DNA of 61,914 nucleotides, from IMG/VR virus record IMGVR_UViG_3300046028_003292, positions 1 to 61,914 of that record. The stretch is one strand, 5' to 3'. The stretch comes from a virus. Position 1 is the stretch's first letter. The number at the start of each line of letters is the position of its first letter. Position numbers and translations under genes: made by a program. Positions 44,001 to 51,500 of this stretch are shown in pieces. Below the pieces are notes generated by a model that did no database searches, was not told the origin of the DNA, and saw nothing but the letters and a program-made list of their open reading frames with translations.

Positions 44001-44444
44001 TAGATAAATTGTGTTGGTTGATACAGTTACGGCATCTGGACCATATGGTAACCAATAATATTGACTATAGTTAACAATCTTATCTAGATCAGCAAAACTA
44101 TCCCAACTATAATATTCACTTTCAAATAATCTATTATTATTATCGGTAATTGCCCCATTATTTTGTAAAGCATTTAACATACCAGGATAATTAATAAAAT
44201 CTTTTGCAGTTTGAGTATCAGTTTTTAAGAATACAACACTTGGATTCAATTGATAATCATAGCGGATTTTTGATGGTTCAACTACATAACGATCAGTTGG
44301 GTTAATTTGACCAATAAATCCTTCAACTCTACGTAGATCAGGTTGTTGTACCAACTGATCTAATGTTGCGGCAAGAAACTGAGCATTACTGTCAGTTCTA
44401 AAAACTTCAGGAAGAAAATCAAGTGACCGAATTTTTGTTGCCAT
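32046..44444 (-). CDS. Giant tail/baseplate protein, 4132 residues, with FG-GAP propeller
   Basis: The protein opens MATKIRSLDFLPEVFRTDSN, then FLAATLDQLVQQPDLRRVEG. From memory, that start marks very large baseplate-region proteins of marine T4-like phages. It lies where T4 has genes 7-10, next to gp6. Residues about 2140-2690 hold FG-GAP-type propeller repeats (FGTSIATSIDGVKLIVGAPL, FGTSVSTNKYGAQLVIGCPS, FGTVVSMGT, FGTSVVDNDGVIVVGAP). Near 3330 it has LLPYKKFQRDNQEFLSGYLN. Later, IYIGDEKISYSN and MLLINSEYIQFTN mark similar small beta units, the second with GLLRGRNGS. T4 gp7 has 1032 residues, so this is about four times larger. A late-type core precedes it at 44473. Confidence 0.75.
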   Translation of the reverse strand: MATKIRSLDFLPEVFRTDSNAQFLAATLDQLVQQPDLRRVEGFIGQINPTDRYVVEPSKIRYDYQLNPSVVFLKTDTQTAKDFINYPGMLNALQNNGAITDNNNRLFESEYYSWDSFADLDKIVNYSQYYWLPYGPDAVTVSTNTIYLSDNYIVSYSDTGYTINDSVQKNPSITLLRGGTYTFEVNQSSQFWIQGVPGTSGYGASSNTSTRDVLGVLNNGDSIGTVTFEVPLKDAQSQYDLPGNNTVDIVSTLTYAEINGQTSTSIGNIDGVTQLNGRTLMFYDNGESSSQINFYSISVNSITDIVTLTLSTGIPDSQKITVTSGTTYVGRTFYRDGTGTIQLIPYLSAVLDTLYYQDGSNPLNVGVINLIENNTTNSINIDQILGKTNYTSPNGVTFINGLKVIFEGSTVPSTYQNNEYYVEGVGTAINLLLVNDFRSVESDDPGSYYPWDYYNWDDKEWDQSNEVPLYPDYITINRNSRDLNAWSRSNRWFNIQVINATIAYNGTLTLISGNTSTRAQRPIIEFYGNLGLYNSGTKSLGFVSLFDNTTTDAFTQIVGQSSYTIDGQPLVSGQTIIFNHDTNNLVRQNIYEVSFAPVGTGNSNVIALNIVETAQDKNQVTIISGTLWKSTSWRFNSVDSRWIQCQQKSTVNQAPLFNIYDINDISLSDQLYYNGSTFAGTKLFSYTVGTGPNDPILGFPISYSSSVSIGDINFTVNLNEDTFSYQQNDNIIESNINIGYVYDYITADIPTKKTGWVTAYTESSQYQVFQFTVTQPTQSSFQCDVLVKTDSIVDPHHVYVNDVELSDDSEYTFTTNSFNNTTTVTLTTAAVSGDKITITLLSDQVSKTGYYEIPSNLQNNPFNSNITTVNVGDIKNQYDSIVQNTFGVIGPVFGPNNVYNLGNLNRYGTAIIQNSASLILPGVFLRKPGYNIFEALQFNSDQYTNFKTLLINLTDQNDFTVYTTPSTMLDTILYQISSTRNSTNAFFWSDMLYTGSPYRTNSYPFNVTLSTITLPTYRTYDFTSANYYGLGVYITTTVNGQTVTNQLIRGVDYIVSDISPNLTITYDIVVGDTITINEYNQTYGTYCPNTPTKLGLYPSFIPSVILDNTYTTPTYFILGHDGSYTKLYGDYIDEELSDFRDKVLLEFETRIYNNLKVVGDIPLPADEVIPGQFRTTEYSQSEILDIYRTNFLKWVGLNRIDYKTQQYNRSNQFSYNYNQSTNILNSEILKQGYWRGVYNWFYDTSNPADAPWEMLGLTSEPSWWTDRYGAAPYTSDNTYMWQEISEGYVWNNGDSYINPLKVRPELLRVLPVNSAGTLQSPLPTVVGNYDSFTFDRNWIVGDQGPAETSYLRSSSYPFDLMRILALTKPAKFFNLNVDRDLYKYNTEFNQYLYNDRYHLNPQDIIVYGNGVSKASYINWVVDYINQRGVDGTTEVTTTLKNLDVRLTYNLAGFSSKNYLKFLIEKSTPNTQNTTLLIPDNSYSVLLYDNVSEDKIVYSSVIVQRTSDGYTVWGNSQSDPFFNMAVPKAGFTQTLTVNNLSVTVNNEFYTDKITTIPYGNLYYTVQGVSEFLKAYGQYLVDQGMIFGYVIDTITYNWDQMIREFLHWAEQSWEVGSTINLNPSAKIATVNRPGLVVQPLTIQQDNFILNQNLIPLQSQNASIVRENESFTVGVLTDGDSIALTNLNLSSMEHAVVFDNYTVFNDTIYDLVTGLRQQRLLLQGYKSGEWNGYVNASGFIINEDNIQEWLPNIKYASGKIVTYKNKYWVANQLIQPQSEFFDEQWTQTTYDKIKTGLLPNPSTNAYESLYYYDSTRANFELDADLLSFSLIGYRPRQYLADAELSDITQIGVYKNIIKEKGTNLIANAFKSANLAQGKIDYNVKENWAVKTSVFGSVSNSNFVECLLIQNELTGNPTLLGFSDNGSVSGVQQTVMMNEIINWNMPPISANFLPPFNDVYSYERGLPSAGYVNLNDVKFKAFELTDLNNTFDTTNIDTLYRNDNIWIAKYRGSWNVFTPQTVNTQVISIINNLNNTITVNFGKNPNLAKYDPIAIVNFDSRINGYYEVLAVNSLTSVIIAKVLDTAVLQLQGNGLAFKLVSRRFTQASDQVYSTVFNSEYYNKKSWIDRDVDNQWAVWSCGPNFTEINIDSSELNLQDFGSSVAYSTEIGYVGASAIDGTIYRYYTDSTTSQSITQTISQTNSTFGTAMVAVGDYLYVSDELNNLVYVYLVIYPSKYITLYTTISQETTGQITVSEDRQWLYISNVTNKTIAVWALMSNGNYDYVSTITGPSTAIGFGTSIATSIDGVKLIVGAPLESLVTSESTQLTASGAVYIYTRSVQRFMANGISDTYTVNETIPNSIADVLIDDVLTSDVIVYSDGRIIFNIIPVYGSIIEVSYGEMNLVTKLLSSNPIVGGNFGTSVSTNKYGAQLVIGCPSELQTVNNVSNVQGAVYRFTNGGQQYGSIVGSVSGLVSGYFFIDGFKVSYSGTASEIAQSINTQTPTNIIAAASGNILQIGVINNTVETINNIIDITGPESNLADLGLTLYVNTQVMVNPNLPTIGSFGTVVSMGTRDSLVVSDPTATVYAETTFDYNTVDPTVCNPIISINNFTIFDHGATAFIDTFANTGVVYEFDYLPAADESIINPGKYVFGQYIQSIDRTGIANTPKFGTSVVDNDGVIVVGAPNWYSTGTGRIFGYVNYCQTSSWYIDKKPLPMVSVERLNNISIYDTISNNTLDYLDYIDPIQGKLLGAVETNLDYISSTDPATYSDGIVWSFEHIGSTWLDTTSIRMLNYNQPSATYNASNWGKAFPGSTADIYTWVGSSFPPIQYNGSGYVVDFNSYTTIQSLDRSTNAIVVDYFFWVKNYNIIPPGKTLSPLTLSQYILNPLNSGISFLAAITTNIVGLFNCESSINSSSSALHIGYRIGNTLDQKHESWTLIQENNATDFLTGFPTESQQDPIGLYAKYLDSFAGQNRLGLYIPNSKLPILTRYGIDYSQSMFIDRPLALQNYVNYANQVLIKFPIAETRSLYFLNKVGVGYDTRDYWTYTDWWATGYSSSTKIVLEVNTVTDLQTLQPNQILPGTEQIVIGLKDGIIVKVKANSQGNSEVWTWYEATGWDRIGLQNGTIQLSDSLYNTPVNWDIGGFDIGLYDDTVYEETYWIIRWLNEEAYIEDLLIERNNSLILMFNYIQSESLEQQNYLTWLNKTSLIDVTHTVRELLPYKKFQRDNQEFLSGYLNEIKPFHVKIKDFLFVYPGQDTFLGDVTDFDLPAKYVPSIGQFETPQLVYTTPNLYSPEYLPTSTVWQDPEYTQWFENYGLNITNERGLYNLTSLSAYITSSSTIIPVKNTYGMPDAGFIYIGDEKISYSNVDKLQNILTDIQRGIDSTPTDHMPNATVSAILPAVIVLDKARGYSEPPVITVINNSNYPNPRTVAQLVPIMINESLLGVQVINSGSGYATQPIIEIESSSIFSTFVSTDVNTVFNTITIINHSFITGDSIKYTIGLNTVSPTGLINNNYYYVRVIDVNTIALYYSVKGAYNIDKTSLMDYERVSLETQGSGSENTLAVTARAAILTSSQPVRELMTTIKFDRTSYGSLITEWNSGQIYAGEFTDIGKLASSTLLTSSSSPWEYLSWTGTNWDADLLASAQGASFPIVQVRNSYAYDGAVLVELNYGYTPVTPGQLNGQKIIAYEVSSTEWTNPISYYVKVMTTTLVEIYYDPLFNFPVKIANFNYTSNDVLFLEEPFTFSKSLVTYAGKLYQCIVSNNDTIFDYDKWEQIYSNNSILNAADRIAAFYEPTANMTGRDLRQLMSGVVYPNATTIGAPFNYNDGQLYDSVNFEYSSYDVNSTAELDTNLQSPDFNYNQLTNPTTYDVQGGSFNEGYGPEELIPGLVTDFLQFNVTTNPDTLGPGNYLNFRIQVDQFGQNSVYNPNTYPYVTYEYVTSVYNTNPYTQTYLTQDFVSTNSISDVLHVNDASKLVSTLQEIVTTDSDGVAYILNVARYMTSYPILSIPNTFTLEYVNYNDIKITINGITSPTLVEITISEGNMLLINSEYIQFTNIDLTTNTVSGLLRGRNGSITNQLIESGTVIQSVLNRDQLPEEYYYQWWYEYDISGPVSQTLSQSNTVPALFLRRVTAP

Positions 44445-44472
44445 TTTTTATATTATCCATTACTGTATCTAC

Positions 44473-44479
44473 TATTTAT
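44473..44479 (-). promoter_or_regulatory. Late-promoter-like core (GATAAATAGTAGATA)
   Basis: ATAAATA on the minus strand lies 28 nt before the ATG of the giant tail gene, directly behind the gp6 terminator. The following GTAG is shared with the core before the 57066 gene. Confidence 0.6.
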
Positions 44480-44484
44480 CACTA

Positions 44485-44514
44485 CAAAAAACGACTAATT
44501 TATCTATATCAGTC
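44485..44514 (-). terminator. Terminator after the gp6-like gene
   Basis: On the minus strand GACTGAT pairs with ATTAGTC (44493-44514, one G-U pair, 8-nt loop), and GTTTTTTG follows. It separates the gp6-like unit from the late core of the giant tail gene. Confidence 0.65.
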
Positions 44515-44527
44515 AGAAAAATTTAAA

Positions 44528-47500
44528 TTACATTGTTCTTTGTAAAGCCGATGGAGTCAATGCACTAATTACAATAATATCATTAGCCGTGGCACCGTTA
44601 CAGAAAATTTCGCTTGGGCCGCTTAAAATCTCATATAAATCACCAAATGATTGATTAGGATTAGCAGGTACTAATACTACTGAACTAATTAATGATCCCA
44701 ATTGAACATGTAGATAGGCCGTAAGTTCACTGAAGTAGAAAGTATCACCAAAATCCCAATTATTAATTGTAAAATAACTATTAAGCGCAGCCAAAACACT
44801 ACTACGAATTTGACTATCACTAACAGTTGTTGTAGGATTTTTAATAACTTTAATTGTTCCTCGTAATGCAGGAGCAGCTTTTGTTCCAAATAATGGTTTG
44901 AAGTTTACACTATTTAAAATCACACTATCACTGATCATTTTATAACTATCTAATTCTCCATAAGCCTGTTGAAGTTCTTGAATAGTTGGTTTAGGTGGTA
45001 AAGGAACAGTTCCAGTACTATCATTAAGCCAATTTTGAAACTGAGTATAATATGATTGTGTAACCAAATACAAATCAATGATGTTTGTAGTGGCCGGATC
45101 AATTCTTGTAGTATTGTCACTATTATGACGATATTGAAAGTTAATTCCACCACGTCCTCTAGTAACCGTATATGATGAACTAACATCATTTAAAATGAGA
45201 ACTGGAGGTTGTGTTCCAGGAACAACAACAGATTGATAGAAAGTTGGAACTGGATTAGTAATGCTTCCATTGATGCAATAGAATAATGTTTCAGTAGGAT
45301 ATTCATATATTACATTTAAAACTTGATTTTGAGTTGAATAGGCATATATCACTGAACCAACTGGTAAAACTTGAGTTCTATATAAATCATTAATATCGGA
45401 AAATATTTTAAAAAATACATAAGCAGTTGAACTTGAACCAACTATAGTATTAAAAAAATCAGGATCATATGTGTAACCACTAATTAAATTAATACTACTT
45501 ACTGTAATTTGATAATCATCTGGCATTCCATCACTTTGTGCTGGTTGTCCAGTGACATTTAAAATGTAATCTTCACCTAGTGTACTGGTATTAGTAGAAT
45601 TGGAATTTGTTTTAAATATATTTACAAAATCAGAAAATACTTGACCACTACGTTGATCATATACTCGTTGTGTTCCATCGAATGTAAATCTAACTTGATC
45701 TACAGATGCAAAATAATAGTTAACATTTTTAATAGTGACAAGATATGAATTATTAATACTATCACTAACAAATTTAACAAAGTAATCAGTTGAAGTTGGA
45801 TTAGTAGGTATTGGTTGTACAATAGACCAACGTTCTTGATTAATTAAAATACTATTATCATAGTTAAGTGCAAAATCTTGTTTGAGATTTATCAAATCAA
45901 GAATTTGTGTAGTCAAAACAGTGTTGAAAGTATTATCAAATTGAGGAATTATTCCAGTTGGTATTGATTGATCCGGATCTAAATATGCTCCCGTTGGTAT
46001 ATATGAATTTAATGTAACTGGTCCAATGCCCGTAGACAAATTACCATCTCCAAAATTATAACCATCTCCTATAACTCCATTTACACCAACCCATATACTG
46101 GTATGATCACCGTTGTTGTAATTTGGAATACCTTGTTGTAATCTGTTATTAACATCAAAATAAAATCCTGGTGGACTTACAAATTTAAGTTGTGCACCCT
46201 GAGTAATATATCTCATTGAATATGTACTGTAAGTTCCCAAAGATATTGGTATATTAACACCAGATGATAATTTTACGTAAAAATATCCAGTTACATTTGA
46301 TCCATCAAGTGTAGTTTCATTCCAATAACATCTATGATCATCTGATTCTGGTCCTGGATAATATCCAGTATATCTTGGATAATATTCTTGATAATATTGA
46401 ATAGTTGGTGAACTGCTTAAAAATGATGGTAAAGTTATTGATAGAAATTCAATTGCAAAATTAATATTTTGAGTTGAGAATGTCACATTTTTATCTAATT
46501 GATCAGTATATAATGCACCATCATCAGCAAATACGTTAGTACTACTATATTTTCCAGTTGGATCTAATAGATCAATATTTCTACTTACACCAATACTACT
46601 ACGATTAAGAGCCGAACTTTTGATAATACTATTGTATAAAGTAAATGGGAAATTACTATAATCTTCTCCATTAACCATACGATTTTGAGTATAATAACGT
46701 GCTGGTGCACGTTCTTTAATATTAAGTATACTTTCACGAGCTTGAGCCGTACTATTAACTGTTTGTAAACTAAATGTTATTGTTAATATTTCATTTGTAT
46801 TTTGACGACTTACATATGGAATATTAACTACAATTCCATTCATTTCACTTGGATCAATACTATAGGTTAATGAATTTCCAGCTCTTACATAAGCTCTATA
46901 ATTGCCAACTGGAATTTCTCCAAATACACCATCTCCAAATACATAACTTACTTGATCATTGGTTCTTGATACTACACTGAATATTGAATTTAAACTATTT
47001 ACTTGACTATTGTAATTAGTTGTAAAAATATTATCAACTAAATTCCATTGATCACCGTTGGTACCATCATTGTTTACTTTATATAACCAGGTATCAGTAT
47101 TATTAATACCAGGTATATCTACGTTTTGAAAATTATTTTGAATTTTTTCAGCAAAATAAAAATCATAACTTTGTAATGTACCTTGTTTAAAATAGAAGAA
47201 AAATCCAGTATTTGGACTACCATATCCTAACTTATCATTACGATATACCATATTAAATTGACCATTTGGGGCTGGTGATAATTCATATAGATAATCTTTA
47301 TTGATGCTAGTGACACTAACTAATTCAAAATTAGTTAATACTCCGTTTACTTGAGTTATATATGGAACCACTGGATTTTGATTTGGTATAATATTTACAG
47401 TATATTCTTCTGTTTGAATTCCAAGAATATCTTGACTATTTCCTGGACGACCAACACGTTGACTATTAACATATGTAGCATTTAAAATAGTATTAAATTG

Positions 47501-47962
47501 TTCTTGCCAGTTGGAATTTGCCGAGTCATTCCACAATACAGTATTATTTCCTAAACTAACTCCATTGATATCAAATATACTTTCTGTAGTACTAACGGCA
47601 GTTAGTTTCACTAAACCATTGGCTTCTGTATTACGTTTTGGGTTATAACTAACTAAGTTTGCTAATTTTATAACAGAATCTCTACGTTCTGCCGTATCAA
47701 TAAAGTTTTCACGAGTGTTTAAATCGTCACGAAACGCTAATCCTTGACCCATAAAGGCCATAACATCCAATAGTGCAACAAATTCACTGGATTCAATGTA
47801 ATCGTTAAACGTTTCTGGATAATATATAGTCAGATAATCAATGAAGCTTTTTCGTAATGTTTCATAATCATATGATGAAAAGTCAGCCTGTCTATAAGTC
47901 TGATAGAATCTTTTCCAATCAGCCAATCCAAAAAGCGCGCTTTGGCGAGATGATGTTGCCAT
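44528..47962 (-). CDS. 6: Baseplate wedge protein, gp6-like (baseplate J family)
   Basis: The 1144-residue product begins MATSSRQSALFGLADWKRFY and has SFIDYLTIYYPETFNDYIES and LLDVMAFMGQGLAFRDDLNT, the typical N-terminal pattern of T4 gp6 and the baseplate J family. gp6 dimers form the ring that holds the wedges of the contractile-tail baseplate together. T4 gp6 has 660 residues; the extra length here lies in the middle (about 500-850). The C-terminal part has the baseplate-J-like end (SDSQIRSSVLAALNSYFTIN). It follows gp25 in T4 order. The ribosome site (AGGACGGAAG) lies inside the end of the small GIY-YIG frame. Confidence 0.9.
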   Translation of the reverse strand: MATSSRQSALFGLADWKRFYQTYRQADFSSYDYETLRKSFIDYLTIYYPETFNDYIESSEFVALLDVMAFMGQGLAFRDDLNTRENFIDTAERRDSVIKLANLVSYNPKRNTEANGLVKLTAVSTTESIFDINGVSLGNNTVLWNDSANSNWQEQFNTILNATYVNSQRVGRPGNSQDILGIQTEEYTVNIIPNQNPVVPYITQVNGVLTNFELVSVTSINKDYLYELSPAPNGQFNMVYRNDKLGYGSPNTGFFFYFKQGTLQSYDFYFAEKIQNNFQNVDIPGINNTDTWLYKVNNDGTNGDQWNLVDNIFTTNYNSQVNSLNSIFSVVSRTNDQVSYVFGDGVFGEIPVGNYRAYVRAGNSLTYSIDPSEMNGIVVNIPYVSRQNTNEILTITFSLQTVNSTAQARESILNIKERAPARYYTQNRMVNGEDYSNFPFTLYNSIIKSSALNRSSIGVSRNIDLLDPTGKYSSTNVFADDGALYTDQLDKNVTFSTQNINFAIEFLSITLPSFLSSSPTIQYYQEYYPRYTGYYPGPESDDHRCYWNETTLDGSNVTGYFYVKLSSGVNIPISLGTYSTYSMRYITQGAQLKFVSPPGFYFDVNNRLQQGIPNYNNGDHTSIWVGVNGVIGDGYNFGDGNLSTGIGPVTLNSYIPTGAYLDPDQSIPTGIIPQFDNTFNTVLTTQILDLINLKQDFALNYDNSILINQERWSIVQPIPTNPTSTDYFVKFVSDSINNSYLVTIKNVNYYFASVDQVRFTFDGTQRVYDQRSGQVFSDFVNIFKTNSNSTNTSTLGEDYILNVTGQPAQSDGMPDDYQITVSSINLISGYTYDPDFFNTIVGSSSTAYVFFKIFSDINDLYRTQVLPVGSVIYAYSTQNQVLNVIYEYPTETLFYCINGSITNPVPTFYQSVVVPGTQPPVLILNDVSSSYTVTRGRGGINFQYRHNSDNTTRIDPATTNIIDLYLVTQSYYTQFQNWLNDSTGTVPLPPKPTIQELQQAYGELDSYKMISDSVILNSVNFKPLFGTKAAPALRGTIKVIKNPTTTVSDSQIRSSVLAALNSYFTINNWDFGDTFYFSELTAYLHVQLGSLISSVVLVPANPNQSFGDLYEILSGPSEIFCNGATANDIIVISALTPSALQRTM

Positions 47963-47963
47963 G

Positions 47964-48095
47964 TTATTCTTCCGTCCTTAAAATTTTCCATGAACGTTCA
48001 TCTAAAGTCAATGAAGTAAATCCTATATAAACTTTATTATTTACAATATTAGTTGCTTTATAGATCGTGTAAACACACATTATATTAATGTCCAT
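47964..48095 (-). CDS. Truncated GIY-YIG endonuclease fragment, 43 residues
   Basis: The product begins MDINIMCVYTIYKATNIVNN and continues KVYIGFTSLTLDERSWKILR. VYTIYKATN, then VYIGFTS, is a clear GIY-YIG start, and the Arg nine residues after YIG sits in the catalytic Arg position. The frame stops after 43 residues, whereas a full domain needs about 90, so the catalytic Glu is missing. It stops 1 nt before the gp6 ATG and supplies its ribosome site. It is probably the rest of a homing endonuclease gene, kept because it fits the gp6 start. Confidence 0.6.
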   Translation of the reverse strand: MDINIMCVYTIYKATNIVNNKVYIGFTSLTLDERSWKILRTEE

Positions 48096-48106
48096 GGAAT
48101 ATCATA

Positions 48107-48113
48107 TATTTAT
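48107..48113 (-). promoter_or_regulatory. Late-promoter-like core (GATAAATATATG)
   Basis: ATAAATA on the minus strand lies 11 nt before the GIY-YIG ATG and about 145 nt before gp6. It could drive both. It follows the stop of the gp25-like gene. Confidence 0.45.
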
Positions 48114-48132
48114 CACAAAAAAATATCATCAG

Positions 48133-48585
48133 TTATTGAGCCAGTTGCTGAATAGACCCATCATATCGATTTAAGAAAAAATCAACTTGAGTTGCCACAT
48201 TAAATGGATTAAACGCCATTTCAATTTGTAATAATACACCATTCTCTTGAACATATACACCAACACTGTTCAAGATGATTCTAGGATCTAAATTTATAAC
48301 TCTACGAACTTCATCTTCAATTGCCTGTTGAGTGTCTTGTGTACTTGATTCAAACAAATAAGACCATAATGTTGTACCATAAGTTGGTTGTCCTACTTTA
48401 TCCCCTTGTTTAATACTTAGAGCATTAAGTAAATCTCTAATTACTAAATTTTGATCTGAAAGCGCAAACTTTTTACCTATTCTCGGTTGAACAGTTATGG
48501 ATCCCACTCCGCCATATACACCAGCTCTAACTAATGATAATGGTTGATTAACGTTTTGTGTTGAAAATCCCTTATATGTTGGCAT
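48133..48585 (-). CDS. 25: Baseplate wedge protein, gp25-like
   Basis: The 150-residue product has the gp25/GPW pattern: RIGKKFALSDQNLVIRDLLN, GEYPYGTTLW-like QPTYGTTLWSYLFE, then EVRRVINLDPRIILNSVGVY. gp25 is the sheath-like wedge part that primes sheath contraction in T4-like phages and related secretion systems. Length fits T4 gp25 (132 residues). It lies between the gp5-like and gp6-like genes, as in T4. Confidence 0.88.
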   Translation of the reverse strand: MPTYKGFSTQNVNQPLSLVRAGVYGGVGSITVQPRIGKKFALSDQNLVIRDLLNALSIKQGDKVGQPTYGTTLWSYLFESSTQDTQQAIEDEVRRVINLDPRIILNSVGVYVQENGVLLQIEMAFNPFNVATQVDFFLNRYDGSIQQLAQ

Positions 48586-48599
48586 TTTATTTCCTTATT

Positions 48600-51500
48600 T
48601 TATTTGTTACCATATCTAGCATTAAATTGTTCTGGCGTAAGATTTACTACTGCCCCTTTACCATCTGCAAATATTGACGTTTTAGAAGAACTAACATTCC
48701 ATCCATTTGGTGTAACTTCTGATGTAGCAGTCACTGGAGGTGGGTCCGCTGGTGGCGCTTGATTCTGATTAGATACTAACGCTTGATATTCTTTATTGGC
48801 TTTTTCTAAATCTCTTTCTAAACTTTCTATTTTATTTAAAGTAGATAGTTTAGTAAGAAAACCAGCATCTTCTCTATTTTCTTGACGAATCTTGGCGCGA
48901 GTCTGACTTATTTGTGATTTAATATCGTTTATTTTTTGTAATAATTTAGCCTGTTGATCTAATGCTGAATCATTTGCAGTTGTTCCTTGATCTCTCACTT
49001 CCGGAGATGAAGATTTAGTAAGTGTTAGTGGGATTGGTATTCTTGGATCTCCCATATTAACCCCAATTTTTGATGTCATATCAGTTTTACTAAAAGTTTC
49101 AACAGCCTGAATTGCCGACTTGATTTGCCCGCCCATGTTACCAAAACTTGCTATAGCAGTTTGAATACTACTTAATATTCCATTTGCTGTTGCAGTGATT
49201 GACTTGACAATTGCGCCTGGTAGAGCAAGAACTCCATTTACTAAACCTACCGCGGCGTTCACTGTTCCCGTTACTAAATTTGTTGCTGTATTTATAACTC
49301 CAGTAACAAGTCCAGTGGCTGTATTAACAACTCCGCCTACAACACCAGTAACGACATTAGTAGTATTATTAACTAAGTTTCCAACTAACCCAGTTGGATT
49401 AGATAATGAATTTGATGCTGTTGTAGAACCAGTTACTGTACTAGCGGAAGAAGTAATACTATTCTTAACATTGTTGACAACATTTGTATTACCTTCACTG
49501 ACAGTATTAACGATTGATCCAGAACCCCCAGGTAATGAGTTTATTCCGCTATTAAGTGTTGTTGCAGGACCCGTAAATATATTTGAAATAGTAGATGTGG
49601 CAGATTTAACTGCATTACTAACTCCAGATATAACAGAATCTACTCCACCAGTTATAATTCCTAATGATGCACTAGCCGCTTTCTTTCTAGCGTCAGATAA
49701 TTCTGATTCAGCAGAACTTAATACAATTGAGTTTATATCATCTGGATTATTTCTATATGCAGCTCTAGCATCATCATATTTAGATTGTGCTAAATCCAAT
49801 GCAGCCTGTGAGGATTCATATTTCGCGCCGGGAGTTGTCAAATCAGTAACACTACTAGCATTACCTTTTCCGCCTAATATATTTGGAGTATTAGCAGTAA
49901 GATTCTTAAATGATGCTTCTACCGTTTTGAAGGCACCTCTTAATGTACTTTCTAGTCCAGTTACTAAACCAGATAAACTTTTTCCTAAATTATCAACACT
50001 AGTTGAAATGGCTCCAGAGACACTATTAGCTAATCCAGTAACTCCATTACTAATACTATCACTTAATTGTCCGGCAAATTTACCTCCAGCCATCATATCT
50101 GATATTTTACTGGAGGCCGTTGAAATTCCACCAGCAATAGCGGTTACTGTCCCAATTGTTCCAGTTATAACATTGGTAACTCCCTGTGCAATTCCAGTAA
50201 CTGTTCCTACAGTACCATTAACTATTCCGGTAACAGCGTTAACACCAAAATTAGAAGAGGCTAATACTAATCCTCCAGCCTGACCAGCACTTTCTGTACC
50301 AGTTAATATTCCAGAATTTACTAAACTTGTAGCAGAATTATTGATACTACCAGCAATAATTTGAGTTTGAACTTTAACATTAGTTAATAATTTATAAGCG
50401 TCAGTGGCACCAAGATTACCAGTTACTAAACCTTGTATTGCTTTATCCATTGGCATACCTTGAGCAAGTCTAGTTTGAAGTAATTCTTGCGAACCAGGTT
50501 TTATTGCCATACCAGGACCACATGCTTGTTCTAACGTTAAACCCCCTGGTCCATCAAGAACTCCATTTGCTCGTTTAGAATTTGATGAAGGTTCAAAAGG
50601 AGAAACTGACTGGCCATTTTCAGTTATTGTTTCATTTAATACAAACATTAATGGCATTAATGTAACTGGAGAGACAACTGCTGATGTTCCGGTTCCTTTA
50701 ATTGCTTTTGCCGGAGGTGCACCACTAGGTAATGTACTGTTAGAGGCAGCATTTTGTCCAGTAAGAGCAGTAACTGCCGATCCATTAAGATCAGGTATGA
50801 TGCTTCCCTTTTGTGGTGGTACCGTACTAGTAATAGCAGCATTTGTAGGACTTTTTGGCACACTAGGAGTGTTATTATTTACTTGAGCAACCGCTGGAGT
50901 GGTTGTCGAAGTACTACTATTAGTACTGCTAGAAACACTAACATCAACACCTTTTCCACTTGCAATCCAAGGCATATGAGTTGGTGCTCTACTGGTAACC
51001 GATAGTAAAGCATTTGGACTTGGATACATCCATCCTTTTTCTGTACTATACGTTGTATCTGGGTGATTAACTTTTGGTATTACTGGAACTTCAGCTGGTG
51101 TTGTACCACCATTTCCGCTGTTTAAATATATCTTTTTTCCATTTACATACGTAGATCCACTACCAGCTAAACTAGTAGAACCGCCACCAAACAATGCCAG
51201 ATCACTACCACTTTTAACTGTATAATTTGAACTAGCATATTGACTAAAATTGGCACCGCTTCTGATATTCATATCATTATCAGATTCCATGTTTAGATTT
51301 TTACCATATAATGTAAAGTTTCTATTGGCATGTAAATTCAAATCACGATCTGCATGTAAGTTAAGATCACCTTGAGTTCTAATGTTAACTGAGTTAGAGG
51401 CATACATATCAACCGTACCTTCTTTACCCAATTCTACCCAACTTTGACCATTAGCGTGAATGATAAACAATGATTGAGAACTATCATTCATCATTATCAT

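Noticed and set aside
49195-50283. Long plus-strand frame (362 codons) opposite the gp5-like gene
   Set aside because: It mirrors a low-complexity Val/Thr/Gly region of the sense gene and has no ribosome site; it is an antisense shadow.
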